NCBI GenBank assembly: GCA_030323885.1
Contig: CM059198.1
Span: 56,694,917 to 56,758,916, forward strand
Source of the DNA: Branchipolynoe longqiensis
Lineage: Eukaryota; Annelida; Polychaeta; Phyllodocida; Polynoidae
DNA: 64,000 bases
Reading direction: 5' to 3'
Made by a program: the position numbers and the translations under genes. This document shows, piece after piece, positions 31,861 to 42,540 of this stretch. Below the pieces are notes generated by a model. The model saw only the letters and a program-made list of their open reading frames with translations. It ran no database searches and was not told where the DNA came from. Every line of letters begins with the position of its first letter. Position 1 is the stretch's first letter.

Positions 31861-32384
31861 TATGCTAACAGTAGTGTCATATAACTAGATTAATATTAGT
31901 CAGTGTGAGTATTTACATAGTATTTAGGATGTAAGCAGAAGTTATCTTCTGTATTCAGTTGGTAAAGTTGTAGTCAGTTTTAATGTTCAGTTGCAGTTAG
32001 GCAAGCGGTATATAAATGTCAGTTTGTTAGAAATATTCTAGTGTAACTCTAGTGTAGTTAGTTATGAATTATGTTTTTTCGGGTGGGGTTGTTAATGATA
32101 CACTGCACCAGCTGTGACCAGTGAAGCAGTACGAACAATCCCAGTGCATTTAGGTCTTAAATGTTACATTTGTATTTGAACTGCCTCTGTCATTGTATAT
32201 GGTTGACTGGAAATAACAGAGAAACAGCAACAAATAAAAAAGGGACGATATTGTAAAGTCAAACTGACAATATCACGTGCCTCAACACCACCCATCCAAT
32301 CCCAGATCAGCTTGGTCCCTTTTGTTAAAGTTGCATGGTTCGATCATTCTGAGTTTCTGACATTTCCTGATGTAGAGTGGGTAC
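31861..32384. other. No gene; M1-like and other fragments
   Basis: Around 32136-32170 the phrase 'agtgcatttaggtcttaaat' resembles 6690-6720. An M1-like end ('ttaaagttgcatggttcgat') occurs near 32325. Confidence 0.35.
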
Positions 32385-33054
32385 CCGGATCTGTGGCTGT
32401 GCAAGTAGGCTGTAAGGAAATACAATACAGACAAGAAGAAAGAGAAAGTAAGAGTGAGAGAAGTAAGAGAGAGCAAATCCTCTATCTTTATTTAAATAGT
32501 TCCAAGGTTCCCTGGTAGGGTGTTACACCACCCCCTCCAACCAATATGAGAACAGCATTTTTGGTTGCCCTGGACACCACCTCCCACCACCAGTGGCTGC
32601 CTGGCCAACCTAGCCACAACCAAGATTGACCTGGCTGCTACTTCCAGCTCTATTGTGTTGACCCCGACTGGATTGTGTTGACCTCTATTCAGGCAAAGGG
32701 GCCAGGTCCTGAGTGCAGCTTCACTCAGGCCTGCCAGCATTCAGTATGTCAATCTATAGGAATCTCAGATATAGTGCAACCAATATATGTGCTCTATAAT
32801 CTATTATGGGAATATAAACAAGGACACTGCCACTTATCAGTTCTCTTCGATATATTAGTTATTACCTACTATCCTACTGTCATATGAGTTAGTTCCTGCT
32901 TCTGCCACTATGGTGCCACCTGTGAGTGGCTCCTGGCCACCCTGATACCAGCTGTGTCTGGTCACTACCGCCTCCACACCTGCTTGGATGGTCAGATTTT
33001 TCTCCACCACACCAGTCTCTTGTTATTCTGTTTACTAGGGGCCAACTGTTTATA

Positions 33055-33069
33055 TACATATATATATAT

Positions 33070-33108
<39 letters not shown>

Positions 33109-33128
33109 TATATCTATATATACATATA
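33055..33128 (+). repeat. (AT)n microsatellite
   Basis: About 70 bp of alternating TA with occasional C or G. Confidence 0.95.
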
Positions 33129-33175
33129 CACAACACACCCGGCTAGGCTTACCGAATAACATATAAAACAACTAC

Positions 33176-33518
33176 CAGACGGGATGGCCAAATGAGTTAG
33201 AGCGTCCGTCTCCCGTGCTGGTAGATCATGGGGTCGTGGGTCCGAACCCCGGTCGAGTCAAACCAATGACTTAAAAATTGATAATTGTTGCTTCCTAGCC
33301 AGGCACTCGGCATTATTAGGACAGGGCAAGGAATGGTGTGCTCAGTGTCAGGATAATGTGACTCATTGGGATACCAGGTCATGGTGCCAGCGGCCTGGTT
33401 TCCCAGTGGGACACCACTATAAAGTCACCATGAGTATGCACTGTCACAAGTCGGTACCCATCCTGATATGACCTTAGATGTTGCTAGGACGTAAAACAAC
33501 AACAAACAAACAAACAGA
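33176..33518 (+). mobile_element. S1 SINE, full length, with target-site duplication
   Basis: This is the reference S1 copy. The head CAGACGGGATGGCCAAATGA is tRNA-Ser/Leu-like, with an A-box-like TGGCCAAATGAGTTAG and B-box-like GGTCCGAACCCC. The body follows: 'gtcaaaccaatgacttaaaa', 'ggcactcggcattattagga', 'tgtgactcattgggatacca', 'cccagtgggacaccactata' and 'cctgatatgaccttagatgt'. The tail is 'gctaggacgtaaaac' then (AAC/AAAC)n. ATATAAAACAACTAC (33161-33175) recurs as ATATAAAACAACTGC (33519-33533), a 15-bp duplication with one mismatch that shows LINE-type integration. It is noncoding and presumably pol III transcribed. Confidence 0.95.
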
Positions 33519-33575
33519 ATATAAAACAACTGCATTCCCCTCTGCCATATATCGGAATATTTTACGCTGAGATAT

Positions 33576-33889
33576 AGTTAAACCTCTCTAACCGATCACT
33601 TCCACATTAGATTGATCATTATAATGCACCTTACTTTTAGCTTGAAGTAACATTTTTTATAAGTGGATATTTGAATTGCAACCATGCAACATTAATTGTG
33701 GCAAACATGCCAATGCTCTGACACATTAGCCTTCTGCAATAATAAGCTCTATTCAATTGCCTCAGTATTCCCTTCTCTCTGGTGAGAAATGTTAGCGCAG
33801 TATCTAGGTTAGATATTATATAGAATCAAATTGAGATAATTGTTTTGTTTTGAAAATGTGATGTTTTCAACGGACTATGCAGCATTAAA
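33576..33889 (-). mobile_element. M1 MITE, partial
   Basis: Minus-orientation M1 from 'gatcattataatgcacctta' to 'caacggactatgcagcatta'. The first ~30 bp, including the left inverted repeat, are missing. Confidence 0.7.
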
Positions 33890-33947
33890 TCGCATCAACT
33901 GAAGTACCCCCACCCCACACACCAACCCTCCCACACACATAGTCATC

Positions 33948-34240
33948 GGACCCGGTGGCCGAATCTGTAGAGCGAAGACCTCCCGTGCGGTAGATCCGGA
34001 GTTCATTTGGTGGTGTTGCTTCCTAGCCAGGCGCCTCTCATTATTAGGATAGGGCAAGGACTGGTTAGCTCAATGTCAGGATAATGTGACTGAGTGGGAT
34101 ATCAGGTCATGGTGCTGGCGGTCTGGTCTCCCAGTGGAGCCGCACTATAAAGTTGCCATGAGCGCGCACTGTCACAAGTCGGTACCCCTCCTTATATGAC
34201 CTTATAGGCTGCCAGGAGGTAAAACTACAAAAAGCAACCG
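33948..34240 (+). mobile_element. S1 SINE, internally deleted
   Basis: The head CGGACCCGGTGGCCGAATCT runs to 'gatccggagttcat', then jumps to 'ttgcttcctagccaggcgcc', missing the 'gtcaaaccaatgac' segment. The tail is 'gccaggaggtaaaactac'. Confidence 0.82.
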
Positions 34241-34315
34241 ACCTATACCTACCCCCTCATACACACGCACAATACCCATCAACATCCCTGGATACTTCGC
34301 AGTAGCGAATGTTGC

Positions 34316-34490
34316 TGATTAAAGCCCGGCTCACACTACACAACATACTTATCCTGTTCATGGCAACTCAGATAGCGACATATCCAGACATACGAGTGCC
34401 TAACGACGGCCTAACACCCGCCTAACGACGTGATGCCTACTCGTTATCTCCTGCTGCAAACAGATTATCTCGTGAGCAATCCTTCTTTTT
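34316..34490 (+). mobile_element. Word-element left end, fragment
   Basis: ATTAAAGCCCGGCTCACACTA matches the shared end of the word elements. CTAACGACG and 'cctaac' words follow. No right end was found. Confidence 0.5.
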
Positions 34491-34504
34491 TTTCAAATCT
34501 GATA

Positions 34505-34600
34505 GGGACGGGAGTTGGCAGAGAAGGAGGGAGAGGAGGAGGACATGGGGAGGGGAGGGTGAGGGTGAGGGTGAGGGGTGGAGGGCGCGTTGAGGAGATT
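34505..34600 (+). repeat. Purine-rich GAGGG tract
   Basis: GGGAGG and GTGAGG words on the plus strand. Confidence 0.75.
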
Positions 34601-34679
34601 GGGAATAGAATAATGGCGCCATGAATGGCAAAGGTGAACTTGATTGTTGTGTCAAGGAGGAGCAGGTAGGGGGTGAAAC

Positions 34680-34804
34680 AGTTGGGTGGAAGTGGGTGTG
34701 TGGGTGTGTGGGTGTGTGGGAGCGGGTGTGTGGGTGTGGGTGTGCAAGTGCGTGTGGGTGTGCAAGTGGGTGTGGGTATATGGGTTTGGGTGTGTGGACA
34801 TGAG
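34680..34804 (+). repeat. GTGTGGGT array, left part
   Basis: Same array as 35305-35740, interrupted by the R4 element. Confidence 0.88.
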
Positions 34805-34809
34805 TTGGG

Positions 34810-35303
34810 GACTCTGGTGCTGCAGTTTCCACGGCACCAGTTTGCGAGGGATACATCGCTTCTGCACATGCGTCATAATCGAACAGCATCATCACTAACC
34901 TTATAAATTTAATATAATGTTTTTGGTAAAGATGTTTTCTATATGTGTACCAAACGGTTTGTTTCTAGGTGCTGTGGTTTTAGAGATATTTAACTTTTTC
35001 TGTATTTTCTGTATGAAGATTGTTTACGACCATTGACGAGTTTGACAGTATGCGCAGTGCAAAACATTAGTTTTATTCAAAATTAATAGAAGTGCAGAAG
35101 CCTCACCTTATAAATCTAATATAATCTATTCAGTGAATATGTTTTCTATATGTGTTCCAAGTTGGTTGCTTCTAGGTGGTGTAATTTGGAGATATTTGAT
35201 TTTTTCTGTATGAAGATTTGCTCATGACCATTGACAATGCATTTGAATGTATGTGTCCCTCGCAAACTGGTGTCCCGCGGAAACTGCAACACCAGGGTGG
35301 ACG
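34810..35303. mobile_element. R4 element inserted in a TG array
   Basis: Inverted arms of about 40 bp ('ggtgctgcagtttccacggc' at the left, matched in inverse near 35262-35300) flank a tandem dimer. Each half contains 'accttataaatttaatataa', 'gttttctatatgtgt', 'ttgtttctaggtg' and 'agagatattt'. A second copy lies at 63354-63816. Confidence 0.7.
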
Positions 35304-35304
35304 A

Positions 35305-35740
35305 ACCGTGTGTGGGTGTGTGTGTGAGTGTGGAAATGAGTGTGGATGCGGGCATATGTGTGGGTGTGGGTATGTCTGTGTGGAAGTGGGTGTAGGTGTG
35401 TTGCTGTGGGTGGGAATGTGGAAGTGGGTGTGGACGGGAGTGTGGAAATGGGGGTTGGGTATGGGTGTGTGGTTGAGTGGGTGTTGAAGTGGATGTGCGT
35501 GTGGAAGTGGGTTATGGTGTGTGGTTGTGGTTGTAGGTGTGTGGGTGCAGGTGTGTGGGTGTGAAAGTGGGTGTGTTGGTGTGTAGGTGTAGGCGTCGAT
35601 GTGTGTGTGTGGTTTTGGGTGTGTGGTTGTGGAGATCTGGGTGTGGAGATGGATGTGGAAGTGTGTGTGTGTGATTGTGGATGTGTGGGTTAGGGTGTGG
35701 GTGTGGCTTTGCGTGTGGCTTTTCATGTAGGTGTAGGTGT
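35305..35740 (+). repeat. GTGTGGGT array, right part
   Basis: Degenerate TG-rich words. Long Thr-His-Pro frames (up to 184 codons) on the minus strand are artefacts. Confidence 0.9.
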
Positions 35741-36363
35741 CGGGAGGGTTGAGAGTGAGCAGAATGGGTGGGGGGAGGGTGGGGGAGGTAGGACCTGGGA
35801 GGGAGCAGCGGTATCGGCCTGGAATGGGGAACTGATTGGTGATGAGGCTGGTGATTTAGTGGGTTAGGAAACCAAGGGATTAGGAAGATGGGCTGTGAGT
35901 TAGAGGAGGATAGAACAGGCATGGCATTGGTGTGTGGACATAATAGATATTAGAAGGGAATAATATTGAAATGTGATATAATAATATAATAATAATATAT
36001 ATTTATATAATAATATAATAATATATATTTATTTCCACACAATCATTGTTCATACCATTGATCATTACTTTGTTTTTTACTAACTGTGAAGAGACGCATC
36101 AGTATCTCATCATAATCATTAGTTAAAAATGTAGCTTAAGTTCAATCATTTGTTATTGTCATCACTTGTTCGTTCACATCATGGAGACCAGCTAGATAAG
36201 CATCGCTTTTCTGGGATCCTTTCTGTCTGTAAGGAATTTGTATGCATTTATTGTATCACTTCAGTTTATTGTAAACATACCTTGCAGAGAGTTAAAATAA
36301 AAGAATTGATTGATTGAGCTGATATGTATAGCAGTAATGTGTCACATGAAAAGGGAGGCACCA
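35741..36363. other. Unassigned; G-rich then AT-rich
   Basis: GGGGGAGGG words near 35765-35810 and an AATAAT/TATATA tract at 35966-36035. No gene is seen. Confidence 0.4.
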
Positions 36364-36705
36364 GACGGGGTGGGCGAATGAGTTGAGAGTCTAATTCCTG
36401 TTTTGGCAGATCGGGGGAGCCAAACCCATGGGTTTGGGGTTCGAACTCTGGTCGAGTCAAACCAATGACTTACAAATTGATACTTGTCGCTTCATAGCCA
36501 GGCGCTCGGCATTATTAGGATAGGGTAAGGACTGGTTGGCTCACTGTCAGGATAATGTGACTGAGTAGGATATCAATTCATGATGATGGTGGCCTGGTCT
36601 CCCAGTGGGGCAGCACTATTAAGTTGCCATGAGTGTGCACTGTCGCAAGTCAGTACCCATACTGATATTACCTTAGATGTTGCTAGGACGTAAACAAACT
36701 AACAA
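36364..36705 (+). mobile_element. S1 SINE, full length
   Basis: The head CAGACGGGGTGGGCGAATGA carries a duplicated 'ccatgggtttggggttcgaa' zone before the body. The tail is 'gctaggacgtaaac' with (AAC)n. Confidence 0.87.
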
Positions 36706-37149
36706 ATGTAGTGTAAAACAAATGAAAAGCGAAGTGGGGTGAGGAAGAACGAGGCTGGAGTTTGGGCGGGGAGGACGTGGGACGGAGAGAAGGGAGGGAG
36801 GGAGGGTCGGCGGGGGGGCTTCAGGGCGGAAACATACAGAACCCTGTAGTGATGTACAATGGCGTAATTACACCGAACACTGGTCCCCGTGGTAACAACG
36901 CTACACTCTGCGGATACACACCACTGGGAATCAACACAGGGGTACCATTAGGCTAGTACAGCGTAGGTACAACTAGTACAGACGGCGCGCCGCATCCGAG
37001 GAGCAGCGTTAGTTGAGCGCTGCAGTGCGTGACCTAATTAAACAACTAGGCCTCGGGTATCCTGGTAATGCCACTTCATATGAGACCCTACTCCATCTCC
37101 CGTCACGTGGTTGGATGTAGGCCACGTGGATACTTTGTTTATATTGTTC
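36706..37149. other. Unique GC-containing segment
   Basis: GGGAGGGAGGG near 36790, then 'ggctagtacagcgtaggtac', 'aactagtacagacggcgcgc'. No gene recognised. Confidence 0.35.
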
Positions 37150-37300
37150 ATTTCGATTTTATATGAGGGCAACTTCATATCAGGACGGATACACTGAGGC
37201 ATTAGAACCATTGGCACCGCATTTCAATATCCGACTCAGTCAAAGTATTCTGATACTGAACCATCCAGTACTTGCCCTATCCAACATGGTTGCATTCCTA
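37150..37300 (-). mobile_element. S1 fragment
   Basis: Degraded minus-strand body: 'aatatccgactcagtc', 'tgatactgaaccatcc', 'cttgccctatcc'. Confidence 0.55.
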
Positions 37301-37444
37301 GGCATGGCGGTTTTATAGCGCTGCCACACTGATCAATTATCCTCACTGAAATACATGTTATTTAACTATGTTGAATTTATTATAGAGAACTCGTAATTGT
37401 ATGTTACAAAGCAAACAGTACACCTGATCTGTTTCCTAATGTAA

Positions 37445-37590
37445 CATTGATACTTTTCACTTCCTAGCCTTTCGCTCGGCACTAATAGGAAGGGGAACTG
37501 ACTGGTTAGCTCAGTGCCAGGATAATGTGACTGAATGGGATATTGGGTTATGGTGCTGGCGTCTTGCTTTTCCAGTGGGGCAGAACATAT
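37445..37590 (+). mobile_element. S1 body fragment
   Basis: Plus-strand 'cacttcctagcctttcgctc', 'ggttagctcagtgccaggat' and 'ccagtggggcagaac'. It lies opposite to the fragment at 37150-37300. Confidence 0.65.
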
Positions 37591-37849
37591 TTTAGCTTTC
37601 TTGAGGCCAGCAGGACTGTACCACCTCTTATAGCTCATTAAATCAATGTTTTCCCAATTTACTAAGATTTACCTTTACCAAGAATATTAATGTCGTTGGC
37701 CACATTTTTGTTGGTATACTTGTGAGCTTTTTAACTTCATAATACTCTTTTTACACGTACTTGATCGTGTGTTTTTACACTATGTGTATAAGTAATGGTT
37801 AAACGAAACGAAATGGAGCTGAAATTTAGAGTAAGGTACAAACAATGAC

Positions 37850-38357
37850 AAACTTATCTAAATATCTTCAAATTCTCCATTTAAAATCAACCGTTACTTC
37901 ACGCTAACTTAAAGTTGCATGGTCCGATGGTTTTGAGTTTCTCACTTTTTCTGAGATAAACATATAAGCTTGTTCATTATAATCTACCTTACTTTAGTTT
38001 GAAGTAACTTTTATTTTAAATCGCTAACTTTTGAGATATTTGAAATGGAAACATGCTAAATTAATCTAGGCAAGCTTGCCAAAACTCTATCACCATAGGC
38101 TTCTGCAGTAAACGTTCTATTAATTGACTCAGTATCCCCTTATATGTAATAGGTAATGACAAATGTTTAATAAGTGTGCCAGTATCTAAGTTAGATATGT
38201 AGAATCAAATCTAGATAATTGTTTCGGTTTTGAAAATTGTATGTTTTCATCGCATTATGCAACTTTAATGTAGACACCCTAATAATGATCAAGCTAATAT
38301 ATTTATTTAAGAATAGATGAGAGAAACTCAAAAGAGCACCAGTCTATGCACCTTTAA
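37850..38357 (+). mobile_element. M1 MITE hosting another M1
   Basis: Outer M1 3' half: 'accgttacttcacgctaac' before and 'aatgatcaagctaatatatt' after the inner copy, ending TATGCACCTTTAA. Confidence 0.65.
37909..38278 (-). mobile_element. M1 MITE, complete 370-bp copy
   Basis: The best preserved M1. It opens TTAAAGTTGCATGGTCCGATG and closes 'tgcaactttaa', with all internal landmarks and no interruption. Its insertion into an opposite-strand M1 shows successive waves of activity. Confidence 0.85.
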
Positions 38358-38394
38358 TGAAACCTCTTAGTATTGAAGCCGATTGTTTTAAAGT

Positions 38395-38590
38395 GTTCAT
38401 GTTCATGTCAACATTAATTTTGGATCTCTGCATTTCACTTGTCTCAAAAGTTAACCATGAGTAATGAAAGTTAGATCAAACTAAACTAAGATAGCCTATA
38501 ACAATCCACCTAACATATTTAGTTATTTAAACCATCAGAGACTCAATATCTGTCCATATTAATACCTTCGAACTTGAACTCAAACTGATG
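38395..38590 (+). mobile_element. M1 fragment
   Basis: Decayed M1 3' half: 'ctcaaaagttaaccatgagt', 'ctaagatagcctataacaat'. Confidence 0.5.
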
Positions 38591-39141
38591 CTGTCACATT
38601 GGGGGTTCTCTCCAGTCGGTGACATCACAGTGAGCAACACATTCGCTCACTCGCCGACTAGACATGAACATGCAAACACCACCCTGACCACCAATTTGCC
38701 GCCCCCCCTTCCACCCCTCAACTAACAAACAGTCTACTCAAGTGGTAGAGTTGAGAGTGACGAAATTGATTCACCAATTAATGACCTATGCTGATTTACT
38801 GTTGTTCCATGACCTTTTGTTATTCTGATTGAATAAATGCAAATTATACCCCTCTTGTCTCATCGTTAATTATGCAAATTTATAATTACCAGGTCCGATG
38901 CTTTTGAGTTTCTGTCTTTTTCAGAGATAAATAATTGTATTAAATTAGTATTGATCGTTATTATCTACCTTCCTTTAGTTTGAAGTGAATTCGATTTAAA
39001 TGGCTACATTTTGTGATATTTGAAGTGCAAACATGTAAAATGAGTTTTGGCAAACACACAACAACTCTCACACTATAGGCTTCAGTGGTAACAAGTTCTA
39101 TAAAATTGCCTCAGTGTTCCCTTCTATGTGACAACAAATCT

Positions 39142-39376
39142 TCGGCTGAGAATTAACCAGAAAAAGATGATATGTATCCATAAAACCCATCTCATAATTG
39201 ATCAGTTTGATGACCTGAACCCAGCACTCAATATATAAACCCCCCAAGACACTCACTCACTTTATATATTGAGCTGTGGGTAGGGGAAATAATACTTATC
39301 AACTCTGAGATGGGTTTTATGTATACATATCATCTTTTTCTGAAAGTGGACATAGGCCTGGTTAATTCTCAGCTGA
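39142..39376. mobile_element. Foldback MITE, TCGGCTGAGAATTAACCAG ends
   Basis: Inverted arms of about 50 bp: the left runs through AAAAAGATGATATGTAT and 'aaaacccatctca', the right is its complement. The 235-bp element has a short unique centre with a decayed TATATAAA and complementary 'tttatata'. Confidence 0.85.
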
Positions 39377-39403
39377 CAAAATGGTTACAAAGTGGATTAG
39401 AAT

Positions 39404-40147
39404 CTAAAGTCCCGGTCACATACACTTTAGTGGACGTAGTTGAATGTAGTGGCGGCTAACGTTGTTGAATGTAGTTGAACATAGTTGACTGTAGTACAAC
39501 GTACCGTCATCCATACTTCTGTGTAATAAGAATGTGATAAAAATGTGTGTGGGCAGTGAGTTCCGATTTAAGCTTTGGACATGTTCAAAAGAGAGGTATG
39601 TTTGAGGCAGACGTAGCCTCTGTGATGCTAACATACTCTAGCACACTCTATCCTACTCTAGCCTACTCTAGCCTACTCTAGCATACTTCTCAATATAATC
39701 TAGCACACGCTAGTGTGCTCTAGTGTACTCTAGCATACTCTAGCATACTCTAGAATACCCCAGCATACCCTAGCATACGTCAACCCACACAAAACCTTGG
39801 CCGTTCTGCCGTGGTTACATAGCCATTAGTGGACAAAGTTGAACGTAGTTGAATGTAGTGGACCGAAATGTAGTTCAACATACTTCAACATAGTTAAATG
39901 TAGTTCAACATAGTTCAACGTAGTTCAACATAGTTGGACGACCCGGGATCTGTACCGTAACATACCGCGATCTGTACCGTAACGTATTTATCCATAGTAT
40001 TAGATGGGTGATCAACCAAAACCTGCCTTACCTTAACATAGTTTAACATAGTTATATTTAGTGACAGCATGTTTCACCCACATTAATCTATCCTACGTTC
40101 AACTACATTCATCTATGTTCACTAACGTGAATGTCAGCAGGGCTTAA
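39404..40147. mobile_element. Word element, GTAGTTGAAC type
   Basis: The left end TAAAGTCCCGGTCACATACA and right end 'atgtcagcagggcttaa' match the word-element ends. GTAGTTGAA/TTCAACATAGTT words occupy both flanks, and CATACTCTAGC words occupy the centre. CTAA/TTAA at the borders fits a TTAA-like target. Confidence 0.72.
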
Positions 40148-40578
40148 GCTAGATATGTAGACTCAATTCTAGATGATTGTTTTGGTGTTGAAATGTGATG
40201 CTTCATCGGACTATGCGCCTTTAAGGATGCGCCCACTCAGCACTGTATTGCCTGTGTGTTCTGTGTTGATAAGAGACACAACATGAAGATAGATGTGTTT
40301 TCTGGGCATTAGCAGCGATAGGGAAGTGTAAAAGTCTAGTTAGATTTGCACAGGAGCAAATCATTGACACATTGTCTTTACACAACTGGTGTGTTACGCT
40401 ACGACCTAACGAGGTACCCAAATCGATACAGCGTAGGCTTCCTGTGCGGCAGGCCGGGAGTTCGAATCACACCCAAGTCAAACCACTGAGTTATAATATT
40501 GATACTTGTTGCGCCCTAGCCTGGTGCTCGGCATTAGTAGGATAGTACATGGACTGATTAGCACAGTATCAGGATAAT

Positions 40579-41792
40579 TAGGAAAAACGCGAACACAGCA
40601 AATATAGTGGGCATTTTTAAATAAGGAAAGGTAAACGTCAGGTTATACAAATGTCAGCTCAAAAATGCTTAAGAAACGAGGCTAGAGATGATATGGCCCT
40701 ACTTTCCACTTTCACATGTAGGGTGGCTGGGAGGCCAATTTAAGGCTGGTTATTGTCTCCTGGCTCCTCCGGTCGTAATGACTAAACCCCGGTGCTGCGC
40801 CGCCTTATATAGCGAAAGTCTTCCGGAAAGGGGCGCATCGGCAGTTCGAGTGTACTGCATAATACGTCATCAAGTCCTGTTTACCCGATTGGCGACCAGG
40901 TTAGAAAAGACCCGCTAGTCGGCGTTTTAGTTTGTTACATAGTTCTAAAGAAATCCGCTAGTCGGCGACACAATAGACGTCCTTAGTACTGGCACGCATT
41001 GGTCTGTATTCACGATCCTGATTACCCGTAATGCCAAAGCATTACAAACAATTCATAACACAACAACAGATAATCAGTGGACCAACATTTATTAGTTCAA
41101 GTTTAGTGAACATGACAAGATGTGTGCAGCATAGACAGTTTTTACTGACATATATACTTTTTAACTCTGAAGATAATAGAAACAGTGGCTTCAAAGACCA
41201 GTTAACACTTGTAAGAGTGGAAGGTATGACTACTACCAGACATATCTTTAAACAACAATGCATACACCTAGCAAGATTATATCAAATGACTTTGAGATAA
41301 CCATTAACTCATAGTATAGGGAAACTACAGATAACCTTAGCTAGCAAACATGTTTAGATCATCCCTATCAAGGATAAAGCACAGTTTTTTATACTTTAAT
41401 TACATGTTCAGAAATACAGAAAAACTGAAATTAAGACGCTGACACTCGGCCAGTATCTCAAGGCTGTAGGGAGGGTAGGCGATAAGGAATTCTGTGTCAG
41501 TTGACTGTTATCTGTTTGAGCTCAAGTGAATAACTGACTAAACTGATTGGCAGGAATACCACATTGACTATGTTGATGTTTGTATTTGTTATTTGGTGAC
41601 CACATTAAGTTACTATGGCTACTGGGTTATCTTGCATTTTTTGTGACATGTTGCTAGGATAGCTGCCGCTATACTATCAGGGTTGAGGGATTTAACTCAG
41701 GAACTAGCGTGTAGAGATTGTTTCTATTAAACCTGGTTACCCCAGAGATCAGTTGTTGTGACAAACTATACATGTTACAGCGTAACATGCAC
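40579..41792 (-). mobile_element. R1 element (outer), AAT flanked
   Basis: AAT lies at 40576-40578 and 41793-41795. The left end is TAGGAAAAACGCGAACACA and the right end is the hairpin CATGTTAC-agc-GTAACATG (41771-41789) plus CAC. 'tttattagttcaa' near 41089 matches the R1 poly(A)-like zone. Another R1 is nested inside. Confidence 0.7.
40623..41049 (-). mobile_element. R1 element (inner), nested in R1
   Basis: AAT flanks at 40620-40622 and 41050-41052. The right end is the hairpin GTAATGC-caaa-GCATTAC plus AAAC. CCGCTAGTCGGCG occurs at 40912-40924 and 40955-40967. A TATATAAGG-like box on the minus strand lies near 40806-40815. Confidence 0.65.
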
Positions 41793-42074
41793 AATGTGAC
41801 TGGTCATGGTGCCAGTGGCCTGGTCTCCCAGTGGGGAAGCACTAGAAAGTTGCCATGAGTGTACCCGTCCTTATATGACTTTAGATGTTGCTAGGACGTA
41901 CAACAACACACATGTTACCCTACGACGTGGGTGTAGCGGAGAGGGCAGCGAATGTGGAAAGGTTGGGGTTTTAAAATGTTTGATTGATTATTAGATCGTT
42001 GGGGTTTTACACAATGACAATGTATCGTCATATGAGGATGACAGCAACTCAAAATAACTTAAGGATAGTGCTTC

Positions 42075-42260
42075 ATCATGGTACCTTTATAGTGCTGCCC
42101 CAATGGGAGACCAACCCGCCAGCACCATGACCCAATATCCAACTCAGTCACATTGTCCTGGCACTGAGCCGACCGGTCCTTGTCATAATAATGCAGAGCG
42201 CCTGTCTAGGAAGCGATAAGAATAAATTCCTTAGTTTGAGTCGACCAGGGTTTGATCCGG
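42075..42260 (-). mobile_element. S1 SINE, central part
   Basis: Minus-strand body from 'cctttatagtgctgccccaa' to 'gtttgagtcgaccagggttt'. Tail and head end are missing. Confidence 0.78.
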
Positions 42261-42540
42261 CACGCTCAGGGAACAGAGTGTCTGAAGGCCCTGGGAGAGG
42301 TAGTTCAAGGATGAGGGAGCCTGTAAGAACAACTAGCCAAGGTCAGATGCCACTGAACAACAGTGCACACTGCTTCGGGCCCCCATTGCCATGATACTGC
42401 AACTTGGCTGGGTATGTATGGGATGTGAATGGCAATCGTCTGTGTTATCTTAGCTGCAGCAGCAAGCATTGTCTTATCAGGCTTATGCAGTCGTTATCGC
42501 ATTCCACAGAGTGGTGGTACCCGCATACACAGTGACCGGC

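Larger units (their letters stand above)
32385..33575 (+). mobile_element. R3 element interrupted by S1
   Basis: R3 phrases are 'ggccaggtcctgagtgcagc', 'gcctgccagcattcagtatg' and the closing 'gcattcccctctgccatata' with 'cggaatattttac' (to about 33573). An (AT)n tract lies inside at 33055-33125. S1 is inserted at 33176-33518. Confidence 0.55.
38884..40224 (-). mobile_element. M1 MITE hosting two insertions
   Basis: M1 begins 'accaggtccgatgcttttga' and ends 'catcggactatgcgccttta'. A foldback (39142-39376) and a GTAGTTGAA word element (39404-40147) lie between 'gtgacaacaaatc' and 'gctagatatgtagactc'. Confidence 0.72.
40404..41905 (+). mobile_element. S1 SINE split by R1 elements
   Basis: Head and half body (to 'gcacagtatcaggataat', 40578) are separated from 'aatgtgactggtcatggtgc' and the tail ('ttgctaggacgtac', 41905) by 1.2 kb of R1. 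Joining the halves restores normal S1 order. Confidence 0.8.

Noticed and set aside
41031..41300. 89-codon frame
   Set aside because: It starts inside the inner R1 hairpin and runs into the outer R1, with no motif.
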